From positions 50,820,363 through 50,884,362 of the forward strand of contig CM036756.1 in NCBI GenBank assembly GCA_020796225.1: DNA of 64,000 nucleotides, written 5' to 3'. Under the pieces are notes generated by a model that saw only the letters and a list, made by a program, of their open reading frames with translations, ran no database searches and was not told the DNA's origin. Position numbers and translations under genes: made by a program. Positions 11,124 through 22,020 of the stretch are shown here, piece after piece (position 1 is the first letter of the stretch; each line of letters opens with the position of its first letter). This stretch comes from Arion vulgaris (Eukaryota; Mollusca; Gastropoda; Stylommatophora; Arionidae).

Positions 11124-11700
11124 TGTCGACTTCTATCTGTTTCATGGTGTTTTGTTGCTCACGAGTATGAGGACCGCCCCCCCCTTTTCTGTGTGGCCTA
11201 CTCTGTCGCATCTGTATGACTTATATTCTCGGACAGAGAATCCATGTGGGGAGGGAGCGCGGGGGGGATTTTGATGAGTGCTTTCTGAATGCATGCAACA
11301 TTTATTTTTCGATGGTGATCCTCACGGCTAGGGCCTGCTTTCTGGTGTAAATGTACTCGGTGTTCCAGTGGATTATATTGAGTTTCCCGACTCTGGTGGG
11401 GTTTGATCTGGAAGATTTTCCTGCCGCTAATTTGCTTTAGCACCAGTGACAGCGTGATCACCAGCAGTTATTTTTGTCTACCCTCGTGGTGGTTGGTAAT
11501 TCTCTATGGGTAATTCTCAGGGGCAGAGAGGGGACCATAGAATCGTTATCCCATTCCTCATTTTGAGGGTTGTTGCACCATGTTATGCGCCTTACGGCTT
11601 GGTGCATCTGGTTCTGCAAACATTTGTTTCGGGTTAGCATTCCCTAGTCATTGATTGCTACGCAACCGTCCTGCAAGGGAGCAGATTCTACCCATCTGCA
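11124..11700 (-). mobile_element. LINE-A 5' leader and endonuclease start
   Basis: The minus strand reads QIKPHQSRETQYNPLEHRVH and then INVACIQ, the usual start of LINE endonuclease domains, preceded by a leader with MHQAVRRITWCN (11458-11640). The same sequence, including its join to the hAT near 11690, recurs at 27742-28140. That shared junction shows the LINE was present in an ancestral hAT copy. Confidence 0.7.
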
Positions 11701-13412
11701 TCGTGTTCAGAATGGAAAAAGCATAAAAACACAATAATCCTGTATTAACTATAGAATATGTGCATTCCATGCGACTATTTTTAAACCACGGTACAGAATC
11801 AGAAGAGAATTTCTTAATATTACGGATGTCGTCACTAGATGCAACAGTCAGCCACATTTTGAAAAACGGAAGGCATGTGTAATATTGAAGAATGTTCTAT
11901 GCTCCAATCTGGAGTGGTCATATTGAGGAAATTCTGAAAACTTATTGTAAAATCTTCTTTTGGTTCTTCCAAATGCTAGCTATAAACCAGAATATCGACA
12001 TCAGTTGTTTTCATTGAAGAAAGATTTGAAAACTGATAAAATTGTCAAATGTTAATACAACACAAATCTCCTTACAGTTGTAAGTTTTTTCATTAAATTT
12101 GTTGTATCAATCTGTCAGATAAGCAATATTGCTATAACCTTTTAACAAATCTCTCTAAAAGAATCATTTTTGTTTTTAAAAAAAACTTTGTAATTGATTC
12201 AAAGAATTCCTAACATCATTTTAGAGAGGTACCTGTTGACAGCCAACAAACTTCTGTGTGCAATAGTAAACGATTTAAGTCTTCGTGGTTTTCATCACAA
12301 AGCTTTATAAATAATCTATTATCGCGAGTATTTTCTTCTGGTCATGTGAACTGATGTAATTACATACTGTAATGCGCGATGAAGGCAATTACTAAGATTT
12401 TTAGTGACAAAACGTTATCGGTGAATCACACAATGCACGGCGATTATATTTAGGATAGTTTTTTTCAAATTTGAAATCAACTCGCTGAAGCATCCAACCA
12501 TTGCCAGAGCACCGTCGGCAGCAGACAAGATATTATTCAGCGGAATTCTTTTTCTTAAAAATGGTATTCCAATACGTCAACTATAGATTTTCCTTTATTG
12601 TCCATTTCGGATGTTCTTGCAAATAATAGTTCTTGACAAATGTTTTCATCTTTTATGAAAGCGAAAGTACGCCAGACGAAAAGACTCAGTTGCTGGTAAA
12701 GAAAACGCATTGTGTTATAAAGAAAGCTTCAAAAGTATTCTTCAAAACATCATTTTGATGATTCATCTTTACACTGTGTTATTTCTCAATGGGACTTAAC
12801 AATAATTTCAGACCGCGGCGTATGCAGTACAGAACACAGAACCTCACTCACAGCTGGCAGTATCAATTCTTCGCCAATAGTGTGCGGTTTTTCAGATTTA
12901 GCAATATGTAAGAAATGTTGCATGAAGAGGTAACCCATCATTTTCTTGTTTTGCTGCCGAAACAATACCAGCCAAAGTTGAATGTCTCGAATGTTGATCT
13001 CTAAGCTTGAACATAAGATACATTTTCATCTTTTCTGCCAGGATGTATTTTGCTCACATGTTCTTCTAATCGCGAAGGTTTCATAGCTCCATCTGAAAAC
13101 ATCTTGTGGCAATTCAGACACATTGGTAATGTCTTGTTTGTGGGTGATTGATTAAAACATATTTCAAATACTCGACATCATATTGTCTGAGTTTTTCTTT
13201 GATTCGGACACAACCTGGCACAATATACATAGATCCTGTCGATTGCACTATTAATCGTTGCGCGTGGGCAGGACCAGCGTGACTTTTAATTTTCAGCTTA
13301 AGGGGGTGGCGGATGGTCCTCACCGCCCTCCAAAATTTACGTTTCAGCCCACCACCCCCTTCCAACTTCTCAGCGCCTCCCGGTGGCGGTACCGCCCTGT
13401 TGGGAACCTATG
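11700..13412 (-). pseudogene. hAT (Buster/ZBED5-like) transposase remnant
   Basis: Across many stops the minus strand reads AHAQRLIVQSTGSMYIVPGC, QYDVEYLKYVLINHPQTR (BED-finger neighbourhood, 13114-13365), DGALAMVG (about 12510), an IHR-type stretch near 12440 and RNIKKFSSDSVPWF near 11800. The target duplications fit the nnnTAnnn preference of the Buster group. Contains TAAC at 12135-12138, the uninterrupted counterpart of the LTR-element site at 28637. Confidence 0.7.
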
Positions 13413-13693
13413 TTCTGGACCATCAATGAGAAAAAATTTTGTTACGGAGATGGTGAACAAACATTTTTAAAACAGTTTCTTAGGCGCTTCCAGCAAGTTG
13501 GAACAAATAATTGTATCCTTGTATCAACTCACAAAAGGACTTCTTCAATTCTTCAAGGGTGACAGCAGCAAGTAGCTACTTCTACATATTATTTTTAAAA
13601 TTGCTGAGGTCTGATACCATTCACAAAGTACCTTCCATGTAATAAAAATATTATATTATTCACTTCAAAAATTTATTCCATTTAAATACTTGC

Positions 13694-13828
13694 CATTCCC
13701 CATGCTCTGACATTCTCATCAGGGATAAACTTCTCAGGATAGACATTATCAAGATACCACTTGAAGCTATGACACTTTAATTTCTCCCTGAGTGCTTTTC
13801 TTTCTGAGATATCAGCATAATCTTGAGA
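13694..13828 (-). CDS. GALNT: GALNT exon (catalytic domain to lectin-domain linker)
   Basis: A 135-nt exon, phase 0 to phase 0, 45 residues: [20 protein letters not shown], then [20 protein letters not shown] and RAWGM. The LREKL-C-SFKWYL-YPE pattern is the conserved linker of polypeptide GalNAc-transferases, which start mucin-type O-glycosylation in the Golgi. The acceptor is GACAG at 13829-13830. The best donor is a GC (13693-13692) in ATG|GCAAGT; a GT donor three bases on would break the family's usual join. It follows the 38.2-kb exon in frame across 24.4 kb. The lectin exons were not found. Confidence 0.85.
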
Positions 13829-14560
13829 CTGTCAGAAGTAAACAGTTACATAAATGAATTCTTATCTACTAATATTAATTTGATGTTTATGTCTAAGAAG
13901 ACATGACTAAAAATCATATTTTTATAAGTAGCTTTTCTATCATCAAATTTTACTGGGATGTTTATTTGTTTGTATATGGAACAAGGTTCACACAGCAAAC
14001 TACCCAGAAATGGCTTTGCAATTTGCTTATACTGAACATCAACATTCATCTGTAGAAAACTAAAATGACATCAAGTAGCTTGAAATGTTCAGAACTTTTT
14101 CACCATAACAGTCCTTCTGAATTTATTACTGTCGTAGACAAGATGTCCTGCTTTTGTTGTTGTCATGTTCTAGTCATATCCAGTATTCATCGTCACCTTG
14201 ATCTTCCTCTTCTCAGAATGTCTTTTCTATACCTTCATGTCTGTTCATATATTTCACCTTCCTAATCTTAGTTTTACAACAACCAATTTTCTTCAATTCT
14301 GAGTTATTTGTGGATAGATCTGTTTGCTATTTTCTCTGTTCCTAGAATTTTGAGAACTTTTCTATAACATTCACAACTGAAAGTCCTTGAGTATTTTTAA
14401 ACTGATGCACTAAATGTTCCCGTATGCTGCCACTGGGAATATGCATGCTTTTAGGACTCTGATTTTTTTTGCCCTGCCCTCCAAAGAGATTAAAGTTGCT
14501 TAAGTTTGATTACAGTGATACTTGACACACTTTTAGTTTCTTTCATCACATCTTCATTGT
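13829..14560 (-). other. GALNT intron sequence without recognised elements
   Basis: Unique-looking AT-rich sequence upstream of the 13.7-kb exon on the gene's strand. It has small ORFs only and no transposon domain that I recognise. Confidence 0.5.
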
Positions 14561-14561
14561 T

Positions 14562-15800
14562 CAGTTATCAGAGGAATATCATCATAGCCCTACAGACATG
14601 TCCATAGGTGCTAAGATCTCCGCCCCAATAAATCCCAGCGGCGCAACATGCCAGTTTGATGTTGATTAATCAATCTTTTTGCATATTTGGTATGTTGTTC
14701 TTTTCAACAGCGACGGAGATTCACAACCCTGAAACTCTTCTGTTCTGAAAGATTCTCTAAATGCGTTTATAAATACCAGTACCTCCACCCAGTTTCGTCT
14801 CCCCATTCCTGTTTTAACTTTACAAATCATACTCATGGAGTCACTGAGTATAAAAACAAGAGTAGTCGTGAGATGCTAACCACGTCACCACCTCTGTAAC
14901 CACCCGTACCTCCATTGTCAAGCTACTTGTGGTTGTCACTTAGGCCTCACTGGCCTATCTTATTTTTCCTCCTGAGCATGTTTAAAAAGCCCATGCACAG
15001 CGTTGTTGGTGAATGACTAAACCATCGGTGTAAATAACAACATCTGTTTCATTGACGATGTCATTCAAGAGAGACTCAACCTCAGCGTTAATTAGTGATG
15101 GATTATTTTGTTCACAATTTTTCTTAATGGATGTAACAACTGTAAAAACAGTCTCAAATTGAAGTGGCACAGCAATTCCTTCCTCTCCTGGTTCAATTCT
15201 AGAAGGTTCACATATTTTCCCAAGTGTACTTTCCGCCCGTCGTAGCCATGATCTGCCTCTCCTGAGTCTACATCCTTTCACATTACTGAGATCTTCATGG
15301 AGAAGGGGGAGGTTTGCGTTGAACTTTAGATAAGAACGAACCCTCCAAGTTTCAATTCTGTTAGCAATAGTGGGGAGGTCAAAAAGGAATCTCATTGCCC
15401 TCCTGGTGCATCTTTGGTGCATCCCAGAATGATGCATGTAGCCTCATTTTGAATTCTTCCCAGTCTCACTATTTGCGTATGACTAATTGTTAGGATAGCG
15501 CATGAACATATGAATATTCTATACATGACAGAACAATGCCTTGGTACAGGAGTACAAAAAGGCGTTGTTCAATGTTAGCAGCGACAATGATTTTCAGTAC
15601 GGATAGTGTATTGCAAGCCTTGGCAATAACTTGGTCGATATGGTCATAGACTGCAATCAAACTTAATACCCAAATAGCTCATAGATGGTTTTCGAATGAT
15701 CGTATGTCCGTCTATTTTGACCTTTAGTTATTTAGGGAGAACCATGATAGCACATCTTTGGTGTGGTTTATCGTTGCACCCAAGACATCACATCAGATCA
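14562..15800 (-). mobile_element. LINE-B-type RT thumb and RNase H fragment
   Basis: A 151-codon frame (14982-15437) reads CTRRAMRFLFDLPTIANRIE, a linker, EPGEEGIAVP and VVIYTDGLVIHQQRCAWAF, the RNase H start. The rest of RNase H continues in broken frames with SSLTMEV, and the 3' end is near 14562. Upstream (15440-15800) the thumb is shattered. The 3' tail resembles 53.2-53.8 kb. Confidence 0.7.
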
Positions 15801-15854
15801 TGATGCGGTCCACTACCTTCTGTAGCTTATTAGCAATTTCATCCTTGTTTCTCC

Positions 15855-16190
15855 CTGTCTGCACAACACGTAATAACAAAGTACTGTAGTTTTACAAAAT
15901 ACAAAAACAATGACAATACACAGCAACGTTTCGACCAAAAGGCCTTTTATCAAGCAAAAGATACAACAGGAGTGACGAATGTCACAGCACACTTCAGAGT
16001 CTTTGACAATGATATTACAACTGTCATAAAATGAATATCTTTGACTAAAATTGAATAACAAAATAAATGCAGAAAAACTAAAAGTGGAAAAAGAAGAGAA
16101 ACAATTTAAAAAATCAAGTAAATATATGACATATACATTTAACATATACACATTAAGAATATGGAACATGAGAAGATTTTGTCAAACTTC
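15855..16190 (-). mobile_element. Penelope-like 3' tail fragment
   Basis: Reverse complement of the AT-rich tail seen at 20510-20800 and 560-945, with a hammerhead-like core at 15926-15956. No coding part remains. It faces the plus-strand Penelope fragment that starts just to its right. Confidence 0.65.
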
Positions 16191-16329
16191 ATAAATTTCA
16201 TTAATGTTTTCAACCAGCTTTTCGATTTACCTCTCACATCTTCACTTCTTGTGTTAACTTTCTTGACATCACTATCACCATGAACCTATCCACTATCACA
16301 ACATCAGTAAGCATACTGATGCACATAGT

Positions 16330-16985
16330 TTTCTCCTTTATACTTCTTTCCATCCCCAGGCTGGTCATGATTCTTTGCCATTCTCCCAACTCTTGCGCCG
16401 TCATCCCCTTTGTAGCGAGGATGATAATTTTCTTGATAGAGCTCGCGAGATGCTTGATTTCTTCCACAAGCGCCTATACCAGGAGAAGGTGCTTATATCT
16501 GCTTTGCATCGAGTTCAGAAAATTACTCGCAAGCAGGCCCTTACCAACCAGCATAGGACTTTCAACTCTGACAGGGTGAAACTTATCTTAACTTTCCACC
16601 CTCATAGTTCACTGGTGAAAAGTTTTATTCCATCATCTGTCTATTCTTAAGTTAGATCCTGAGAGCCATTCAGTCTTATCAAACTATCCTTTGGTGGCTT
16701 ACAGACGGGAAAGAAGACTTAAGGATATGTTGGTACACTTTCGCCCCAAAGTCTAATATCGGGGTCAAGGCGTATAGGACGCACAGCAGGATTAGTGAGC
16801 TGGCACTAACCAAGATCCAACTCCACCTCCATGTGGTGACCCTAGAAACACAACGGTTCCTGTCTGGCTAAGCGGGTAGAGATCAAGGGAGAGTTACTCT
16901 GGTATAAATAGTGATGTAGACGCAGTTACATTGGATGAGATCCACTCGCAACACAGACGAGCAGAATCCCAGAGTGACTATTAAT
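16330..16985 (+). mobile_element. Penelope-like coding fragment and terminal region
   Basis: Plus-strand frames read DNFLDRAREMLDFFHKRLYQ, ITRKQALTNQHRTFNSDRVK, a histidine-containing stretch, then LDPESHS, NYPLVAYRRERRLKDMLVH, which is the region after RT and before GIY-YIG. It ends near 16760. Non-coding sequence to about 16985 may be part of the element's terminal repeat. The same protein region lies at 17.6-18.1 kb on the other strand. Confidence 0.7.
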
Positions 16986-18115
16986 GCAAAACACATAATC
17001 ACAAAGTACTGTAGTTTTACAAATTACAAAAACAATGACAAAATACAGCAACGCTTCGACCAACAAGGCCTTTATCAAGCAAACGAACAACAGGTGTGAC
17101 AAATTTAAAAAACAAATGGACGACCAAAAACAAACGTTTCTAATGAAAATCTGGGAATAAAAACGAATAACGAAATAAATGTAACACAAAAACACACATA
17201 AAAACTAGAAATAGAAAGGAAGAGAAACAATGACTAATCTAGTAAATATATAATTTGAATACATGCAACATATACCCATATAGATTACAAGGCATGGGAA
17301 GAGAAAGTACTAAAAGGTATAGGAATGTAATACGTTGAGCCCACTTGTTTGCAAGGTACCATACAAAGAAATCAACCGATTCTCCAGAGCAAATCGACTG
17401 CGATCATCCGAGGAACATGATCGGATGGCTGTGACCTGGACATCGTGAGCTCCTAAATGGCCAGTATCATTGAAATGGGTGGCTACAGGGGTCACAGAGC
17501 ATTGGCGTATGTCGCGCAAGTGTTGGGCAAATCGGTCACTGAGCCTCTTGCCTATCTCGCCGATATAAGCCTTGTTACACCGCTTACAGATAATGGCATA
17601 GATAAGATTACAGGACTCGCATGTGAAACCATCGTCAATAAGAAACGTGGTTAAAGGAAAAGGTACAGTACGCATCTGTATCACATAAGCACATGTGTTG
17701 CAACGCCGACGGCCACACTGAACAGTGCCAAAATGAGTCTGGAACATTGGACTTAAGGCTACTGTGTACCAACTTTTCCTTAAGACTTCTGTCCCGTCTG
17801 TAAGTCACCAAAGGATAGTTGGGGAAGACAGAACGGGTCTCAGGATCTGACTTAAGTATAGACAGATGACGGAATAAAACATTTTTCACCAGTGAACTAT
17901 GGGGGTGGAAAGTTAAGATAAGTTTTACTCTGTCAGAGTTAGTGGTTATATGCTGGCTGGTGAGGGCCTGCAGGCGAGTAATTTTCTGAACTCAATGCAT
18001 AGCCCAGACAAGCAACCTTTCCGGGTATAGGCGCCTGCGAAAGAAATCAAGCATCTCGCAAGCTCTCTCAAGAAAATCAACGTCCTCGCTACAAAGGCGA
18101 CAAAGGCGCAAGAGC
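16986..18115 (-). mobile_element. Penelope-like element 3' half with intact GIY-YIG frame
   Basis: On the minus strand, 18115-17890 gives the post-RT region (a DFLERA-like stretch), 17889-17635 reads KSDPETRSVFPNYPLVTYRR, and 17747-17310 is a 145-codon open frame with CGRRRCNTCAYV, LIDDGFTCES, CKRCNKAYIGEIGKRLSDRF and QHLRD, a complete GIY-YIG nuclease. The linker Cys residues are retained. The RT catalytic core is missing. The tail (16986-17309) holds a hammerhead-like core at 17048-17080. Confidence 0.8.
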
Positions 18116-18900
18116 TACGAGAATGCACGTCTTTCCCAGCTGATGGGAAAAGCTGAACAAATAAACATAAAGGGATGAGGGTGCATCCAGAGAAGAGATG
18201 TGGGCCCACATGGGGAGAAACTCAGAGCCCTGAGGTGGGGGCCCAAATTGAGTTGCGTGTCCTGACAGTCTCGAGGCATAGTAAATGTGAGCACGGTGAG
18301 AAACCTGATAAACACAGTGAGCAGGCACCAAAGTAGAGCGAACACGAGTACGGATGACACACAGGTGAGCCCACCTGTGGGGCAAACATGCACAGTGCTG
18401 ATGACGGAGCGACGAAAAGACGTGGCAATCAAAGGGGTGAGCGGCCCATCCAAATGTGCAGAAAAACTGGAAAGCATAGCAGAGGCTTGAATCCAGTGCA
18501 AACATTCCTACCGAATGGTGATAAACTGTGCACAATGAGATAGAAATGGGTAAGGTGTTGCCCAATAGAACAATTTGAGCACAAGTTACGAAAAGAAAAG
18601 GGGAGGGTCCAGTCGGTGGACGAGCGCACAAGCAGAAATGGGCGAAGGGCACCCAAAAAAACATGAGGTGGACAAAACAGTGGTGGGCCTCAAGATAGGG
18701 TCTCTATCCAGAGAACAATAGCCGTGTTCCTCGCAGAGAACTACTACTGCCTTGTAGTTCGATTGGGGACAATCACAGGCTAGCGGAGCAAACCGTACAC
18801 AAAACTGGACGGCAGGCAAGTCAAGTAGTATAGAAAAAAAACACTTGTAACCTGGGCAGAGGACGCTCAACAACCCAGAAGGAAAGGTTGTCTAAGGGTC
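18116..18900 (-). mobile_element. Possible LINE N-terminal region with 2A-like motif
   Basis: A minus-strand frame (18501-18115) has a hydrophobic stretch followed by DTQLNLGP, which resembles a degraded 2A ribosome-skipping motif (consensus DxExNPGP) known at the N-terminus of some LINE proteins. A segment near 18750-18790 is related to 19823-19860. Other overlapping long frames look like low-complexity shadows. Confidence 0.35.
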
Positions 18901-19712
18901 TTATCTTATCTTATCCACATTTGCCCAAGTACTGATTGCAGAAAATGAAGAATCTCTCCAGAACCATTTGAGCTTAGTTAACATCAAGGGTGAGGAGTAC
19001 AACATGAAAATAAATATAATAAAGACAGAGACAATGGCAATAAGTAGACAACCAGAAAGCCTTACAATAAAACTCCAGAACATAGACATAAAACAAACAA
19101 TTGAGGCCAAATACTTAGGAGCAATTTTCACACCAGATGGAAGTATCGATAGCGAAATCAGCAATCGTTACACAAAAGCTAACCAAGTACTGGGACAGTT
19201 AAAACCACTGTTGTCACACAAAGAGATACCGCTAACAACTAAAGCAAATCTCATAAGAACGATTTTCTGGCCAACACTATGTTACCAGTGTCAAACATGG
19301 CCAATAACAGCAGCTAATGAGCGGAAAATCATAACGACAGAGATAAGGTGCCTTAGAAGAGCTGCAGGTGTGACAACAAGAGACAAAATTAGAAATGAAA
19401 TCAGAAGGAGACTGGATGTGAAACCAGTTATGCAATTCATAAAAGAACAACAGATTAAATGGTTTGGACACCTGACCAGAATGCCCTGATATCGCCTACC
19501 ACAGAGAGCCACACAGAAAAAGTATAATGAGTACAAGGCAAGAGGAAGACCACGCAAAGATGGAGCGACGGCATCAAGAACAGCCTTACGAACATGAATA
19601 TCAGCTTACAAAGTGCCTTAAAGAAAGAACACACAAGATCACCACATTTCACCCCCAACACTTCCATAAAGAAGTAAATGGTGGAAGAGAAGAAGATCCA
19701 CATTTGCTGTGA
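18901..19712 (+). mobile_element. LINE-D-type RT C-terminal fragment
   Basis: A 173-codon frame reads MKINIIKTETMAISRQPESL, AKYLGAIFTPDGSI, LCYQCQTWPI, TTEIRCLRRAAGVTTRDKIR and QQIKWFGHL. These are the thumb and C-terminal features of the 46.4-49.5 kb LINE. A stop at 19488 is followed by RGRPRKD in another frame. The 3' end is near 19712 with GA-rich sequence. Confidence 0.75.
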
Positions 19713-20045
19713 AGTGTCGTGGGGAGAGTTAGTTTTCTATCTTGTGCCAAGTGTGTTGCGATTGACGTTGTCAGTCCATGCTTTCGCAGGTAGCTACCTT
19801 AAAAGAAAATAGCAACCTGCTGCCTTGCAGGTCAGCTGGGGACAACCCAAGGCTGACGGAGAGCGAACCCAGTAAACGCTGGCTAAAACCGGACACATCG
19901 CCGAAGGATAAGCACCAGAGCTCCAAATGGTGCTAAAGATGTGACAAACACACCCATGCTAAGGCTGCATGAATCAGATTTCCACATGAAATGAGAAGCT
20001 GTACGGAGGGACGGAGTCCCTAAAAACAGCAGCAGAATTTATGGG
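19713..20045. other. LINE 5'-leader-like sequence
   Basis: Moderately GC-rich non-coding sequence. A stretch at 19823-19860 (CTGCCTTGCAGGTCAGCTGG) parallels 18750-18790 and looks like a LINE 5' leader. No protein seen. Confidence 0.35.
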
Positions 20046-20800
20046 GAAATCTGGTACATCAGTCTAAGCGATGATCTTGAGAGAGAGAAGTCCAATATCC
20101 AGAGTCATTTTGGCAATGTCCAGTGTGGCCGTCGGCGTTGCAATTAGTGTGCCTATGTGATACAGACCTGTACTGTATCTTTTCCTAAAGCTACGTTTGT
20201 AATTGAAGATGGTTTCACATGCGAGTCTCGCAATATAATCGACACTCACACTTACAAGAGTTGTGCTAAATATATCGCTGAAACGCAAAATGCTCAGTGA
20301 CTGTTTCGCCAACAATTACCACTTCTGTAACTCCTGTAGCCACTCATTTCAATGGAACTGACCATTTGGGAGCTCGCGACTTCCAGGTCACAGCCATCCG
20401 ATCATGTTCCTCTGATGATCATAGTCGATTTGCTCTGGAGAATTGTTTTATTTCATTATTTGGTACTTTGTGACCTCATGGACTCAACGTTCTACATTTC
20501 TATGCTTCTTAGTACTTTCTCTTCTCATGATCCATATGCTATATGTGTATATGTTAAATGTATATAAGTCATATGTTTACTTGATTTTTATTGTTTCTCT
20601 TCTTTTTCCACTTCTAATTTTTCTGCATTTATTTCATTATTCGTTTTTAGTCAAAGATTTTTATTTTATGACCGTTGTAATATCTTTGTCAAAGTCTAAA
20701 TGTAGTGTGCTGTGAAATTCATCAGTTCTGTTGTATTGTGCTTGAAAAAAGCCTTTTGGTCAAAACGTTGCTGTGCATTGTCATTGTTTTTGTAAAACTA
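20046..20800 (+). mobile_element. Penelope-like GIY-YIG fragment and tail
   Basis: The plus strand reads FGNVQCGRRRCN-CAYVIQ, FVIEDGFTCESRN, then a decayed GIY-YIG core around 20250-20400 and an SRFALEN-like end. The AT-rich tail extends to about 20800 with a weakened hammerhead-like core at 20740-20768. It has several stops and frameshifts and is older looking than the copy at 17.3 kb. Confidence 0.7.
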
Positions 20801-20804
20801 GTCA

Positions 20805-20935
20805 TCATCAAGGCGTGTATCCTTTATAGGGCGTTGCTCTCTTTGCAGCACATCTGAAATTCACTCTGTCTCTAGCCTTGTTACTAGATCTGTGTCCATG
20901 ATTCACAACCATAAATAGCCACTGGGAAAATTCAC
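20805..20935 (-). repeat. Short LINE-tail repeat, copy 1
   Basis: Shares about 100 bases (TTTGCAGCACATCTGAAATT and flanks) with 45828-45935 and 46098-46207. One end carries a CATCATCA run, typical of a LINE or SINE 3' tail. Confidence 0.5.
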
Positions 20936-20939
20936 CTGT

Positions 20940-21445
20940 TTCTGCGAACGAATGTATCATGTCGACATATGGGAAGATTGCGGTAGACTTTGTATCAAAG
21001 GCTTAGCGCAAATACATTTACTGGGTAAGGTTGGCAGAGCGCAAATTCTAAAGTTGCGTTTTAGTGCCTAATGAAACTGCTCTCCCTGGGACAACCGTGC
21101 AAGGTACTGTTGAAATGGCCATTGGCCATTTGAGTTGTTCGTATGTGTCGATTCCTCCCCCGCCAATAATGGCTGACACATTCCGTTTCTGAGGACATCT
21201 TTTTTTGAGGTTGTTCTCTAGACAGTTGCAGTCCCCTGCTGACGAGATCTGTCTTCCCGGGACTGTTGAAATAACAACTAACATCCCCGGAAAAACTGAG
21301 GCGGGTGATGCCTAACGGGACTGCCCTCCTTGGGAAAACCAGGCAAGGTACTGTTGCATTTACAACTAACATCCCCGGAAGAACTGGGGCGGGTGATGTT
21401 TGGCGCAAAATCTAAGTTGCGTTGCTAGCGCCGATTGAAACGACT
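20940..21445 (+). repeat. GC-rich retroposon, left part (split by the hAT insertion)
   Basis: Contains two to three imperfect units of about 100 bp (CATCCCCGGAAGAACTGGGG, GGGCAAGGTACTGTTG-like). The same units occur at 26.98-27.24 kb in opposite orientation. It stops at CTCTATAT (21446-21453), the left duplication of the 15-kb hAT, and continues at 36528. No protein recognised. Confidence 0.65.
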
Positions 21446-21453
21446 CTCTATAT

Positions 21454-22020
21454 CATAGGTTCCCAACCTTTTTTGAATGAGCGTCCCCTTTTTCAGTGAA
21501 TAATTCGCTTATCCCTTGGATAAACTATATTGTATATACTATAAATTGAAAAACAAGGACACACTTTTAAATTATTTTATTAGAAGATAATACCAATATT
21601 ACTGTATTCCTCACAGTATTGTTGACATAATTTATGTTATAATGTACTAATTAGAGCTGAGCTTGATGTGATGAAATTAATTTGTTGATGTTTGGTGCCA
21701 TTTGTGTCCCCAATAATCTGAAACCGCCGCATTACTCTATTGACAATCTGTTTCGTTTCTTTGTGAATAGTCTGGTGACCATGCTAACTCTTTCAGCTAA
21801 ATAGGATGATGGGAATACAATAAACAACTTCTTACTGCAGCCTATAAGCGTAGATATATTGAAATTTGACTTTGTAGCCACAAGTTCTGATATCCATTAT
21901 TCAATTTTTGTTTTCAATACTTCATTTGTTGACGATTCTATCAACTCTTCCTCCAGTGATAATTATGTTATTGGTACATTTTCTTCTTGCTCACTAGACT
22001 GGGATTTTGGATTCTCTAAA
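21454..22020 (-). pseudogene. hAT transposase C-terminal (dimerisation) region
   Basis: The minus strand reads LSLEEELIESSTNEVLKTK, then a broken stretch with VFPSSYLAES and TKKRNRLSIE, matching the conserved hAT C-terminal dimerisation region. A stop follows soon after, then about 170 bp to the 3' terminus at 21454. It is separated from the rest of the transposase by LINE-A. Confidence 0.7.

Larger units (their letters stand above)
8060..13412 (-). mobile_element. hAT plus LINE composite, 5.35-kb copy
   Basis: Bounded by hAT termini CATAGGTTCCCAACC (8060) and GGTTGGGAACCTATG-type (ending 13412), with flanking 8-bp duplications TTCTAGAC (8052-8059) and TTCTGGAC (13413-13420). On the minus strand: hAT 5' region and transposase remnant (13412 to about 11700), LINE-A leader and endonuclease, a LINE-B insertion (9803-11112), LINE-A endonuclease and RT (9802 to about 8101), then about 40 bp of hAT 3' end. 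LINE-A's 3' half and most of the hAT C-terminus are deleted. Confidence 0.75.

Noticed and set aside
18089..18664. 191-codon minus-strand hydrophobic frame as a membrane protein
   Set aside because: Overlaps three other open frames, is rich in Cys, Ser and Leu without a pattern, and passes into Penelope-like sequence. Shadow frame.
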